Source of the DNA: an uncultured Bacteroidota bacterium
GTDB lineage: Bacteria; Bacteroidota; Bacteroidia; UKL13-3
NCBI GenBank assembly: GCA_903850915.1
Contig: CAINMV010000029.1
Location: forward strand, 62,001 to 126,000
Reading direction: 5' to 3'
Length of the DNA: 64,000 bases
Part shown: positions 8,797 through 16,441 of the stretch, one piece after another
Position numbering within the stretch: the stretch's first letter is position 1
Layout: the number at the start of each line of letters is the position of its first letter
The notes under the pieces: generated by a model
Told to the model about the DNA's origin: nothing
Databases searched by the model: none
What the model saw: only the letters and a program-made list of their open reading frames with translations
Translations under genes and position numbers: made by a program

Positions 8797-8835
8797 TTTA
8801 AAGTTTTTATATTACGCGTGCAACACGCAATTGAC

Positions 8836-9675
8836 CTAGGCAATATACGATGTTTTTTGCACCTCAGGCAACGCTAACAATGGTATATGTGTATGAAATG
8901 CCAATGATTTACTAATACTTTTGTGAAAAATACGTTCGAAAAGCTTATAACGGTGAGGTATAATAGCCAACATATCAGCATGTATTTTTTCAATGAAATC
9001 ATTTATCGAAGATACCGGATCCTCACTTTCAACAATATCATATACATGCTCTAAATAATGTAATTTACTTTCAATATTAACACCTGAAATCGTTTCTTCT
9101 AATGACGTTTCATTGGCGTTCATCTTAACATGAAACACATGTATTTTCGCAGAAAAATCATGTAGCAGATTTTGCAAGGCATCAAGAGCTTGCACATCTG
9201 TCTGCGGATTGTAATCGCAAGCAAAAACAATTTGCTCTATACTTTTAAATGAAACATTTTTAGGTATAACCAATACTGGAACTTTTGATTTGCGCAATAC
9301 AGTGGTAACAATACTACCAATTAATGCCTCTTGAATTTTACTTGCACCATGCATTCCCATCACAATTAAATCAGCATTATTCTGCTCTTCCAAAATTACA
9401 TCCACAGCCAAACCCATTACCGCTTTATAATTTACAATTATTCCCGAACGTGCCTCTAATCGCAAAGCAAATTGTTTCAGTTGAATTTCATTTTCTTTTT
9501 GTAAGTCTTCGGCTGTTTTAACCTCATCTGGAAAATCAGGAGCTGAGGTTAATGGCACATGATAAACATGTAACAAAAGCACTTTAGCATCAATGCTTTT
9601 AGCCAATTTAGCAGCATATTCAGATGCATTGTTGGCACAATCAGAAAAGTCTGTTGGGATAATAATAGTTTTCAT
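8836..9675 (-). CDS. uspA: Universal stress protein, tandem UspA domains
   Basis: A 279-residue cytoplasmic protein with two Usp domains (about 1-140 and 145-275). The first keeps the ATP-binding loop G107-x2-G110-x9-G120-S121; the second lacks a clear copy of it, a common arrangement in tandem Usp proteins. Usp proteins are induced by starvation, respiration arrest and redox stress; the molecular target is not known. The gene starts with MKTIIIPTDFS, a typical Usp first strand. It heads a uspA-cbpA operon and is one of three uspA genes in this island, each opening a transcription unit with an FNR-like box. Confidence 0.93.
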   Translation of the reverse strand: MKTIIIPTDFSDCANNASEYAAKLAKSIDAKVLLLHVYHVPLTSAPDFPDEVKTAEDLQKENEIQLKQFALRLEARSGIIVNYKAVMGLAVDVILEEQNNADLIVMGMHGASKIQEALIGSIVTTVLRKSKVPVLVIPKNVSFKSIEQIVFACDYNPQTDVQALDALQNLLHDFSAKIHVFHVKMNANETSLEETISGVNIESKLHYLEHVYDIVESEDPVSSINDFIEKIHADMLAIIPHRYKLFERIFHKSISKSLAFHTHIPLLALPEVQKTSYIA

Positions 9676-9765
9676 TGCTTTTGGGGTTTAAAGTTGATGT
9701 TTTGGAGTTTATCACTAAATGCCAAGAAAACCACTTAATACGTTCTTAGGTAATGGTTCATATAG

Positions 9766-9831
9766 CAAAAGTAAATAGAAAAGTATCGCGTAATGCTGAG
9801 TAGTATCAAATATATATATGACCTTTATCAG
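9766..9831 (-). promoter_or_regulatory. uspA-cbpA promoter: two FNR-like boxes and -7 element
   Basis: A perfect -7 element TACTTTTG lies on the minus strand at 9773 down to 9766. Centred 33 nt upstream is a degenerate box, TTGAT-ACTA-CTCAG on the minus strand (9796-9809), with one mismatch in the right arm. Exactly 22 bp further upstream is a full match, TGAC-CTTT-ATCA on the plus strand (box 9818-9831). The inferred transcript start is near 9760, giving a leader of about 85 nt. Confidence 0.65.
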
Positions 9832-9871
9832 CGAATACAATCCGAAGAGGGATAACAAAATTTAGTGTTAA

Positions 9872-9907
9872 TTCAATTTTTAGTTCAATTTTTAGTTCAA
9901 TTTTTAT
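9872..9907. repeat. 12 bp tandem repeat, three copies
   Basis: Three head-to-tail copies of TTCAATTTTTAG, the last ending in T instead of G, lie midway between the two divergent promoters. No other copy was noticed in the window. It may be a simple slippage repeat or an AT-rich spacer; no function can be read from it. Confidence 0.85.
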
Positions 9908-9970
9908 AATAATAAGACCATTAAGAAACCTTTTTAAAAGTTGTGATTTATCAGATAATAGACCTGAAAT

Positions 9971-10014
9971 ATGACTTTCGTCATGTTTTTTCATTTTTGT
10001 CACCCATATTTTCG
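9971..10014 (+). promoter_or_regulatory. Histidine kinase operon promoter: FNR-like box and -7 element
   Basis: The box ATGAC-TTTC-GTCAT is at 9971-9984. Centred 33 nt downstream is TATTTTCG (10007-10014), one mismatch from TAnnTTTG. The inferred start near 10020 rules out the ATG at 10022 in practice and favours the ATG at 10037. The operon encodes the candidate regulator of these boxes, so this would be autoregulation. Confidence 0.65.
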
Positions 10015-10036
10015 CCATTGAATGCGTACTTTCGCC

Positions 10037-11242
10037 ATGACTACAAAGAATAATCATAAAATGGATAGTAAAGAGGGAATTGAAGCTCTTTTTCTGTATG
10101 CTGCGGAAGGAATAATCGTAACGGACGACAAAGGCTTCATTACACGGGTTAATCCGAGTGCGGAACAGCTTTTTGGATATGAGAAAAATGAATTAATTGG
10201 TCAGAAGATCGAAATTCTGATTCCAAAACGTCTAACCGACAAACACAATACACAGAGAGAAAAATATGAACATAACCCGCATGCACGCAAAATGGGTGCA
10301 GAAATGGAGTTGTTTGCATTGAAAAAAAACGGCACTGAGTTTCCTGTGGAAATTAGCTTAAGCCCCTATTCTAGTAACGAAGGAAGATTTGTTATAGCAT
10401 TCATAATTGACATTACTTTAAGAAAAATTCAAGAGGAGAAATCCAAAAACTATTCTGCAGATTTAGAAAAACAAGTGAAAAATCGAACTTTAATTTTAGA
10501 AGAAGCGATAGAAGAGCTAGAACGAACTAAAAAAGATTTGCATAAAGCATTAGAAAAAGAAATAGAACTCAATGAATTGAAGACCAGATTTGTTTCAATG
10601 GCTTCGCATGAATTTAGAACACCTCTTACCACGATGATGTCTTCACTTTCTTTAATCAAGAAATATGGTGAACAGCAAGAAACGGAGAATCAGCAGAAGC
10701 ATATCGTTAAAATTAAAACCTCAATAAATAATTTAACGGATATCCTGAACGATTTCCTCTCTTTAAGCAAATTGGAGGAAGGCAAAGTGGAAAACATACC
10801 AGAAATCTTGAATTTAAAAAGTTTCCTTCAAGATGTGGTCTCTGAGATGCACTCGATGGCAACCGAAGACCAGAAATTAACACAATCGTATATAGGTAGC
10901 GAAATTGTTTTACTTGACAAAAAACTCCTCAAAAATGTACTTTTTAACCTTATTTCAAATGCCATCAAATTTTCAAACCATGGTGGCATTATTGAAATTA
11001 GTGCCCAGGTATTAAATTCATCAGTGAAAATTTCTGTTTCAGATAGTGGCATTGGAATACCCAAAGAAGATCAAAAACATCTCTTCGAAAGATTCTTTAG
11101 AGGACACAACGCAACCTATATTCAAGGTACAGGACTTGGATTAAATATTGTTGCAAAATATGTAGAACAAATGAATGGATTTATTGATTTTGAAAGTATC
11201 GAAAGTAAAGGAACAACATTTAATATTATTATCCCCCAATAA
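10037..11242 (+). CDS. PAS-domain sensor histidine kinase, soluble
   Basis: A 401-residue kinase without membrane segments. A PAS domain (about 14-130), a coiled-coil linker (130-180), a HisKA dimerisation domain with phospho-acceptor His191 in ASHEFRTPLT, and a HATPase domain (about 280-400; N box NLISNAIKF, G1 DSGIGIP, G2 GTGLGLNI) follow in order. The PAS domain resembles FixL in layout, and His70 sits where the FixL haem ligand sits, but the FixL distal arginine is not evident, so haem or oxygen sensing is only a possibility. It could also bind another ligand. The next gene, 2 bp away, encodes its probable partner, a receiver-Crp/Fnr regulator. The start was chosen from the promoter position. 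Confidence 0.9.
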   Translation: MTTKNNHKMDSKEGIEALFLYAAEGIIVTDDKGFITRVNPSAEQLFGYEKNELIGQKIEILIPKRLTDKHNTQREKYEHNPHARKMGAEMELFALKKNGTEFPVEISLSPYSSNEGRFVIAFIIDITLRKIQEEKSKNYSADLEKQVKNRTLILEEAIEELERTKKDLHKALEKEIELNELKTRFVSMASHEFRTPLTTMMSSLSLIKKYGEQQETENQQKHIVKIKTSINNLTDILNDFLSLSKLEEGKVENIPEILNLKSFLQDVVSEMHSMATEDQKLTQSYIGSEIVLLDKKLLKNVLFNLISNAIKFSNHGGIIEISAQVLNSSVKISVSDSGIGIPKEDQKHLFERFFRGHNATYIQGTGLGLNIVAKYVEQMNGFIDFESIESKGTTFNIIIPQ

Positions 11243-11244
11243 AT

Positions 11245-12303
11245 ATGAAGAAAATATTATTGATAGAAGACAATAAAGATGTGCGTGAAAACACCGCCGA
11301 AATCTTACGTTTGGCACCCTATGAGGTTGTAACTGCCAAAAACGGAAAAGAAGGCGTTGAGCTAGCCCAATCTGAAAAACCTGATTTAATTATTTGCGAC
11401 ATCATGATGCCTGTTCTCGATGGACATGGCGTTTTGCATTTACTTTCCAAAAACGAAGAAACATCAGGTATCCCATTTATCTTTTTAACTGCAAAAGCAG
11501 AACGAAGCGATTTCCGCAAAGGGATGGAAATGGGTGCAGACGATTACCTTACCAAACCTTTTGATGACGTTGAATTGCTTAATGCTATTGAAGTTAGGTT
11601 AAGGAAAAACGCTATTTTCAAAAAAGATTATGCCAAGAGTATCGAAGGTCTCAATGAATTTATTGATCATACCAAAGGATTTGAATCGTTGAAGAACTTA
11701 TCAATGGAACGTGACGTTAGGCTTTACAAGAAAAAAGATGACATTTTTATAGAAGGTAATTATCCACGAGGCGTTTACTTTATAAGTAAAGGAAAAGTAA
11801 AAACATACCAAACAAACGAACACGCCAAAGAGCTCATTACAGGGTTGCATAAAGAAGGTGATTTCTTTGGATATTTATCACTTTTGAATGATGAGCAATA
11901 TACAAGTTCCGCTACTGCCTTGGAGGATTCGGAAATTCATATGATTCCGAAAGAGGACTTTTTTGCTTTAATTTATAAAAATGCTGAGGTTGCAAGAAAA
12001 TTCATCGAAATTCTAACCAATAACATTCATGAATACGAACAACAGCTTATTACGTTAGCCTACAATTCGGTGAGGAAAAGAGTAGCAGAAGCACTCATAA
12101 AGCTCTCTGATAAATATAAAAAAGAAGGAGATCCGAAATTCAGTATGAATGTATCTCGAGAAGATTTAGCTAATTTAGTTGGCACTGCCACCGAAACAGT
12201 AATAAGAACACTCAGTGATTTTAAAGAGGAAAAAACAATTGAAATTTCTGGTGGAACAATCACCATTCTTAATTACGAAAAGCTTTCTAAGCTTAAGAAT
12301 TAA
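11245..12303 (+). CDS. Response regulator with receiver and Crp/Fnr effector domains
   Basis: A 352-residue fusion: receiver domain (1 to about 122, acceptor Asp52 in CDIMMP, Thr/Lys in LTAK and TKPF), linker, cNMP-binding-like beta-roll (about 155-270) and a Crp-type winged helix (about 275-345). The recognition helix has Glu317 and Arg321 in the places of FNR Glu209 and Arg213; the FNR Ser212 position is Ile. There is no cysteine cluster for an Fe-S centre, so the signal probably enters by phosphorylation from the kinase encoded 2 bp upstream. Bacteroidota carry some such receiver-Crp proteins; targets are poorly known. It is the best local candidate for reading the TGAY-N4-RTCA boxes of the island. 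Confidence 0.9.
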   Translation: MKKILLIEDNKDVRENTAEILRLAPYEVVTAKNGKEGVELAQSEKPDLIICDIMMPVLDGHGVLHLLSKNEETSGIPFIFLTAKAERSDFRKGMEMGADDYLTKPFDDVELLNAIEVRLRKNAIFKKDYAKSIEGLNEFIDHTKGFESLKNLSMERDVRLYKKKDDIFIEGNYPRGVYFISKGKVKTYQTNEHAKELITGLHKEGDFFGYLSLLNDEQYTSSATALEDSEIHMIPKEDFFALIYKNAEVARKFIEILTNNIHEYEQQLITLAYNSVRKRVAEALIKLSDKYKKEGDPKFSMNVSREDLANLVGTATETVIRTLSDFKEEKTIEISGGTITILNYEKLSKLKN

Positions 12304-12353
12304 TGGCTCGTATTTATTTTATACGCAAGTAATTTTATCCTAAATGTATCATT

Positions 12354-14876
12354 ATGACTTCCATAGATACGCGAATAAAAGGATTAACAGATGAAGAGGT
12401 GGAGGCCTCAAGGGCTATCAATGGCTCCAACGAATTACATTATAAAAAAGAAAACGGATTCCTTGATGCAATAAAAAGCTTGGCAAAAGAACCCATGGTG
12501 CTTTTACTTCTTATTGCATCCATTATTTATTTCGTAAGTGGTAAAACCGGTGACGGTTTATTCTTAGCCTCCGCTATTATCTTAGTTGCAACCATCTCTT
12601 TATATCAAGATTCGCGAAGTCGCAACGCCCTAGAAAAGCTAAAAAACTTCACAGCCTCAAGTTGCAAAGTAATAAGAAACAGTGATGTAGTTGAAATTAA
12701 AACGGAAGACCTTGTAATCGGAGATTATATTATGGTTGAGGAAGGAAGTGCAATTCCAGCGGATGCAACTATTTTTCAATCGAACGACTTTTCCGTTAAT
12801 GAATCTATCCTAACAGGAGAATCTTTCTCTGTATTTAAAGATCAATTTTGTGATGACTCGAAAATATATCGTGGCACTTCAGTAGCTAGTGGCTTGGCTA
12901 TTGCAATTGTAAAAGCAATTGGCTTACAAACAAAAATCGGTCAAATTGGGAAAAGCCTAGAAGATATTAAAGAGGAGAAGACCCCACTAGAATTACAAAT
13001 CAACAATTTTGTAAAGAAAATGGTTATTGTTGGTGCTTTTGTGTTTGTAGTTGTATGGTTAATAAACTTCCTCAAATCATACGATGTACTCGATAGTTTG
13101 TTAAAAGCACTTACCTTGGCAATGAGCATATTACCAGAAGAGATTCCAGTTGCCTTGAGCACATTTATGGCATTGGGTGCTTGGCGACTAATGAAAATGG
13201 GGATAGTGGTTAAACAAATGAAAACCGTTGAGACGTTAGGAAGTGCAACAGTGATTTGCACTGATAAAACTGGCACCATAACTGAAAACAAAATGAGCCT
13301 TGCCAAAATTTACAGTTTGGCTAATCATAATTTCACTAATGCTTCTGAGGAACTTGGACCTAACGAAAAAGAGATAATTACACTTGGAATGTGGGCGAGC
13401 GAGCCTATTCCATTTGACCCCATGGAAATTGCATTACATCAATCCTATGAGTTTATTGCCTTAGAAGATGAGCGGTTTCATTTTAAAATAATACATGAAT
13501 ATCCACTCGACGGGAATCCTCCGATGATGACGCACCTTTTCGAAAATAGTGTGGGTAAACGAATAATAGCAGCAAAGGGGGCTCCGGAAGCTTTAATTAA
13601 TGCAGCCAACTTAACTATTGATGAAGAACGTAAAATTAAAGACGCCGTATCCAAATTAGCTTCAGAAGGATTTAGACTACTAGGCGTAGGGGTTGCCGAA
13701 TTTGAAGAAAATGATTTCCCAGCCACACAGCAAGAATTTTCCTTTATTTTTAAAGGTTTGGTCGCCTTCCACGACCCACCAAAGCACAATATTACCAAGG
13801 TACTTAAAGGCTTTTATGCGGCAGGTATAAATGTAAAAATTATTACTGGAGATAATGCAGAGACTACTGCAGCTATTGCAAAAGAAATTGGATTTTTAGG
13901 TTGCGAACACACCTTATCCGGAGATGCTTTAATGAAAATGAGTGATGATGAGCTTCAATCAAAAATCCTAGAAATACAAATCTTCACTCGAATGTTTCCT
14001 GAAGCAAAACTAAAGATAATTAATGCACTTAAAGCAAAGGGACAAATAGTGGCCATGACTGGCGATGGAATTAACGACGGTCCAGCTTTAAAAGCGGCAC
14101 ATATTGGAATAGCAATGGGCAAAAAAGGCACTGAGATTGCCAAAAAAGCGGCATCTCTTATATTATTAGAAGACGACTTATCGCGAATGTTGGATGCTAT
14201 TTCTATGGGCCGTCGAATTTATTCCAACCTTAAAAAAGCAATTCGATATATCATATCAATTCATATACCAATAGTTCTTACTGTATTTATACCGTTGGCA
14301 CTAGGATGGATATACCCCAATATATTCTCTCCAATTCATATTATTTTCCTTGAATTAATAATGGGCCCAACGTGTTCCATTATTTATGAAAATGAGCCCA
14401 TCGAAGAAAACACAATGCTGGAAAAACCACGACTATTTTCAACTTCTTTTTTTAGTTGGAAAGAATTAAATACGAGTATTCTACAAGGCCTTATTATTAC
14501 AATTGGAATACTTATTATTTATCAACTTGCTTTGTCCAGAGGATATTCAGAGGCACTAACTCGTACGATGGTATTCACCGCTCTCATTTCATCCAATCTT
14601 TTTCTGACCTTGGTAAATCGATCCTTCTATTATTCCATATTCACCACTATTAAGTATAAAAATAATATGGTAGTGCTGATTATTTGTATCACCATTTTTA
14701 TCGCAGGGCTTCTACTAAGTGTTAAACCATTGCTATCTTTTTTTGGATTTGAAAAGATGAATTTACATGAAATAAGTATAAGCATTGGCATTGGTTTCGC
14801 CTCTGTGATGTGGTTTGAACTTGTAAAATGGAGAATAAGAAAACAATCTAAACTGAAGAAGGCAATAGAAGCTTAA
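12354..14876 (+). CDS. Cation-translocating P-type ATPase, P2-like
   Basis: An 840-residue inner-membrane pump with the actuator domain TGES motif (LTGESF), phosphorylation site DKTGT (Asp304), nucleotide-binding KGAPEAL, and hinge TGDGINDGPA (around Asp571). There are about ten membrane segments, including PEEIPVAL in the fourth. There is no CPx motif or N-terminal metal-binding domain, so it is not a copper or zinc pump of the P1B type. The sequence is closest in type to Ca/Mn-like P2 ATPases, but the ion cannot be told by eye. It lies 50 bp after the receiver-Crp gene with no terminator, probably in the same operon. Confidence 0.88.
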   Translation: MTSIDTRIKGLTDEEVEASRAINGSNELHYKKENGFLDAIKSLAKEPMVLLLLIASIIYFVSGKTGDGLFLASAIILVATISLYQDSRSRNALEKLKNFTASSCKVIRNSDVVEIKTEDLVIGDYIMVEEGSAIPADATIFQSNDFSVNESILTGESFSVFKDQFCDDSKIYRGTSVASGLAIAIVKAIGLQTKIGQIGKSLEDIKEEKTPLELQINNFVKKMVIVGAFVFVVVWLINFLKSYDVLDSLLKALTLAMSILPEEIPVALSTFMALGAWRLMKMGIVVKQMKTVETLGSATVICTDKTGTITENKMSLAKIYSLANHNFTNASEELGPNEKEIITLGMWASEPIPFDPMEIALHQSYEFIALEDERFHFKIIHEYPLDGNPPMMTHLFENSVGKRIIAAKGAPEALINAANLTIDEERKIKDAVSKLASEGFRLLGVGVAEFEENDFPATQQEFSFIFKGLVAFHDPPKHNITKVLKGFYAAGINVKIITGDNAETTAAIAKEIGFLGCEHTLSGDALMKMSDDELQSKILEIQIFTRMFPEAKLKIINALKAKGQIVAMTGDGINDGPALKAAHIGIAMGKKGTEIAKKAASLILLEDDLSRMLDAISMGRRIYSNLKKAIRYIISIHIPIVLTVFIPLALGWIYPNIFSPIHIIFLELIMGPTCSIIYENEPIEENTMLEKPRLFSTSFFSWKELNTSILQGLIITIGILIIYQLALSRGYSEALTRTMVFTALISSNLFLTLVNRSFYYSIFTTIKYKNNMVVLIICITIFIAGLLLSVKPLLSFFGFEKMNLHEISISIGIGFASVMWFELVKWRIRKQSKLKKAIEA

Positions 14877-14912
14877 TACATACAAATACGTTTCATCCTA
14901 CTTTTTTTTCAA

Positions 14913-14978
14913 CTGACATTAATCATATTTTTATTTGACGGCAGTCATTAGAATGCGATTGGAAGCTAGTTACTTTTG
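14913..14978 (+). promoter_or_regulatory. Promoter with two FNR-like boxes and perfect -7 element
   Basis: Boxes CTGAC-ATTA-ATCAT (14913-14926) and TTGAC-GGCA-GTCAT (14935-14948) are exactly 22 bp apart. The second is centred 33 nt before TACTTTTG (14971-14978), a perfect TAnnTTTG. The inferred start near 14983 leaves a leader of about 75 nt before the two-gene operon at 15060. Confidence 0.75.
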
Positions 14979-15059
14979 CTACTGTTTACTATTCGAGAAA
15001 AAACCATCTAATTCATATTAAACCCATTTTTACAGCTTATTTATTTTTAGAATTTTCAC

Positions 15060-15374
15060 ATGGACATCAAAACACTTAAAAGTAAAATACAAAACGGTGA
15101 AATTTCAGATGTGGAGTTAATGGACTTGCTTGCACAAAATTTAAACAAAACAAATGACGAGCATGAACGAGGAGGTTTTTTAAATACAATCTTGAAAGGC
15201 TTTGTAGATGGATACACCACGCCGAATATGCTTAGAGCTACTATAGAAGGATTGTTACTGATTATAATTATAATCGGCATAATAATACTTTCTTATGCAG
15301 GTCGAATAGATTCCATGATTACAGCAGTATTATTTGCTTTTATCCTTGGGTTCCTATTTGGAAAAATTAAGTAA
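15060..15374 (+). CDS. Small two-helix membrane protein of unknown function
   Basis: A 104-residue protein that I do not recognise. Residues 1-58 are soluble and charged, with a GFVDGYTTPNML segment just before the membrane. Two hydrophobic helices follow at about 62-79 and 84-101, with a short loop (AGRIDSM) between. The product is probably an inner-membrane hairpin with its N-terminal domain in the cytoplasm. It is the first gene of an operon with the 123-residue gene 13 bp downstream, under a promoter with two FNR-like boxes, so a role in low-oxygen or nitrosative conditions is likely by association only. Confidence 0.75.
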   Translation: MDIKTLKSKIQNGEISDVELMDLLAQNLNKTNDEHERGGFLNTILKGFVDGYTTPNMLRATIEGLLLIIIIIGIIILSYAGRIDSMITAVLFAFILGFLFGKIK

Positions 15375-15387
15375 TTAAAAACCAACA

Positions 15388-15759
15388 ATGAAAATAACCA
15401 TCAACGACCATCGCAAAATTTTCGCTATTCAAGAAGAATTCAACACGGTATTCCCGTTTTTAAAAATCGAGTTTTTCTCAAAGTCGAATACCAATAATGG
15501 AGTAGCGTCTAAAAAATTAGTGAAACATCATAGTAAAACACTAGGCGAGTGTCGAACGATTCATAATAAAGGAAATATTACAATCACCTCTGGAATGACT
15601 GTTTTAGACCTAGACCAACAATTTAGTGACATCTATGGATTAACCGTTCAAGTATATCGGAAATCAGGTAAGGCATGGCTAGAAACTACGTTTACGGATG
15701 CCTGGACACTCGAAGAACAGAACACCCAAGGACAGGAACTTAGTAACATTATTGACTAG
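15388..15759 (+). CDS. Conserved-looking small soluble protein of unknown function
   Basis: A 123-residue cytoplasmic protein without signal or membrane segments. It has mixed alpha/beta character with motifs TLGECR, ITSGMTVLDLDQQF and VYRKSGKAWLETT. The final part (about 90-123), with FTDAWTLEEQN, looks like a conserved core. I have the impression of similar hypothetical proteins in other Bacteroidota, but assign no function. It is cotranscribed with the two-helix membrane protein (13 bp gap). Codon use and composition match the neighbours. Confidence 0.75.
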   Translation: MKITINDHRKIFAIQEEFNTVFPFLKIEFFSKSNTNNGVASKKLVKHHSKTLGECRTIHNKGNITITSGMTVLDLDQQFSDIYGLTVQVYRKSGKAWLETTFTDAWTLEEQNTQGQELSNIID

Positions 15760-15959
15760 GCAGAGTGAGAAATCTAATAAATATCCTTTTATGATCCTGC
15801 CGTTATCTGTTTTTTTACAATACTATAAAATTACATTCTAGAATCTTTCTAAGTTCAATTTAGTTGAGAAAAAAATATTGAATAATTGCCATTTATTAAT
15901 TAATTTGCGATGAATTTCGATATGTAATAAATTTATATCCTAATTCCTAACAAATTGAA

Positions 15960-16328
15960 ATGAAAGTCAAGAAGATACTAATTATTGAAGACAATCTTCA
16001 AATTTTGGATAACACCAAAGAGCTTTTAGAATTGGAAGGATACACAGTATTGACCGCAAAAAATGGGATAGAAGGAATAGAAATTGCGATTAACAACACA
16101 CCTGATTTAATTCTTTGCGACATTATGATGCCACTAAAAAATGGTTATGAGGTTCTCACTGAATTAAAGGCCATTGAAAACACATCAAGAATTCCTTTTA
16201 TATTTGTAACTGCAAGCGCAGAAAAAAGCGAAGTTGCCGCAGGATTAAATCATGGCGCATTCGATTATATCAGCAAACCTTTCGATTATGATCACTTAAT
16301 TGCTCTAATTAAGAAAACTATAAATTAG
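15960..16328 (+). CDS. Single-domain response regulator (receiver only)
   Basis: A 122-residue CheY-like receiver with acidic pocket IIEDN, phospho-acceptor Asp54 in LCDIMMP, conserved Thr in FVTAS and Lys in SKPF. It has no output domain. It is clearly similar to the receiver half of the receiver-Crp protein at 11245 (shared IIEDN/LIEDN, TAKNG, CDIMMP, IPFIF), so it may share that kinase and act as a phosphate sink or relay. It is the only unit of the island for which I see no FNR-like box in the 200 bp upstream. A 14 bp palindrome, AATTAGGCCTAATT, overlaps its stop codon (16323-16336). Confidence 0.88.
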   Translation: MKVKKILIIEDNLQILDNTKELLELEGYTVLTAKNGIEGIEIAINNTPDLILCDIMMPLKNGYEVLTELKAIENTSRIPFIFVTASAEKSEVAAGLNHGAFDYISKPFDYDHLIALIKKTIN

Positions 16329-16441
16329 GCCTAATTGTGCTATATCTAGAGCAAATTCAGAACAATTAGTTTCCTTGAACTACGCGTAAATAATTAATTT
16401 AAAAACCAGAAACTTACATTAAAAATGTTTCGACTTGGCTT

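Larger units (their letters stand above)
9676..10036. other. Divergent intergenic region between uspA-cbpA and the histidine kinase operon
   Basis: This 361 bp stretch holds no gene that I can support. It contains two promoters (9766-9831 leftward, 9971-10014 rightward), three FNR-like boxes and a 12 bp tandem repeat at 9872-9907. It may act as a shared control region for both operons. Confidence 0.7.

Noticed and set aside
9944-9953. TGAT-TT-ATCA inverted repeat near the kinase promoter
   Set aside because: The arms match the FNR-like box but the spacer is 2 nt instead of 4, and its distance to the -7 element does not fit the 33 or 33+22 rule.
9806-10057. Leftward open frame of 83 codons between uspA and the kinase gene
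   Set aside because: It covers the 12 bp repeat and the kinase promoter, its product is low in complexity (repeats of IELK), and it overlaps the start of the kinase gene. No start signal or family match is evident.
10450-12266. Antisense frames in the kinase and regulator genes as small genes
   Set aside because: They overlap conserved domains on the opposite strand and have no promoter or family signal.
12941-13306. Leftward 121-codon frame inside the P-type ATPase gene
   Set aside because: It lies wholly opposite conserved ATPase motifs, including DKTGT, and has the composition of an antisense shadow.
15760-15959. FNR-like box upstream of the lone receiver
   Set aside because: A TAnnTTTA sequence is present at 15928-15935, but the place 33 nt upstream holds only AT-rich sequence with no TGA or TCA arms.
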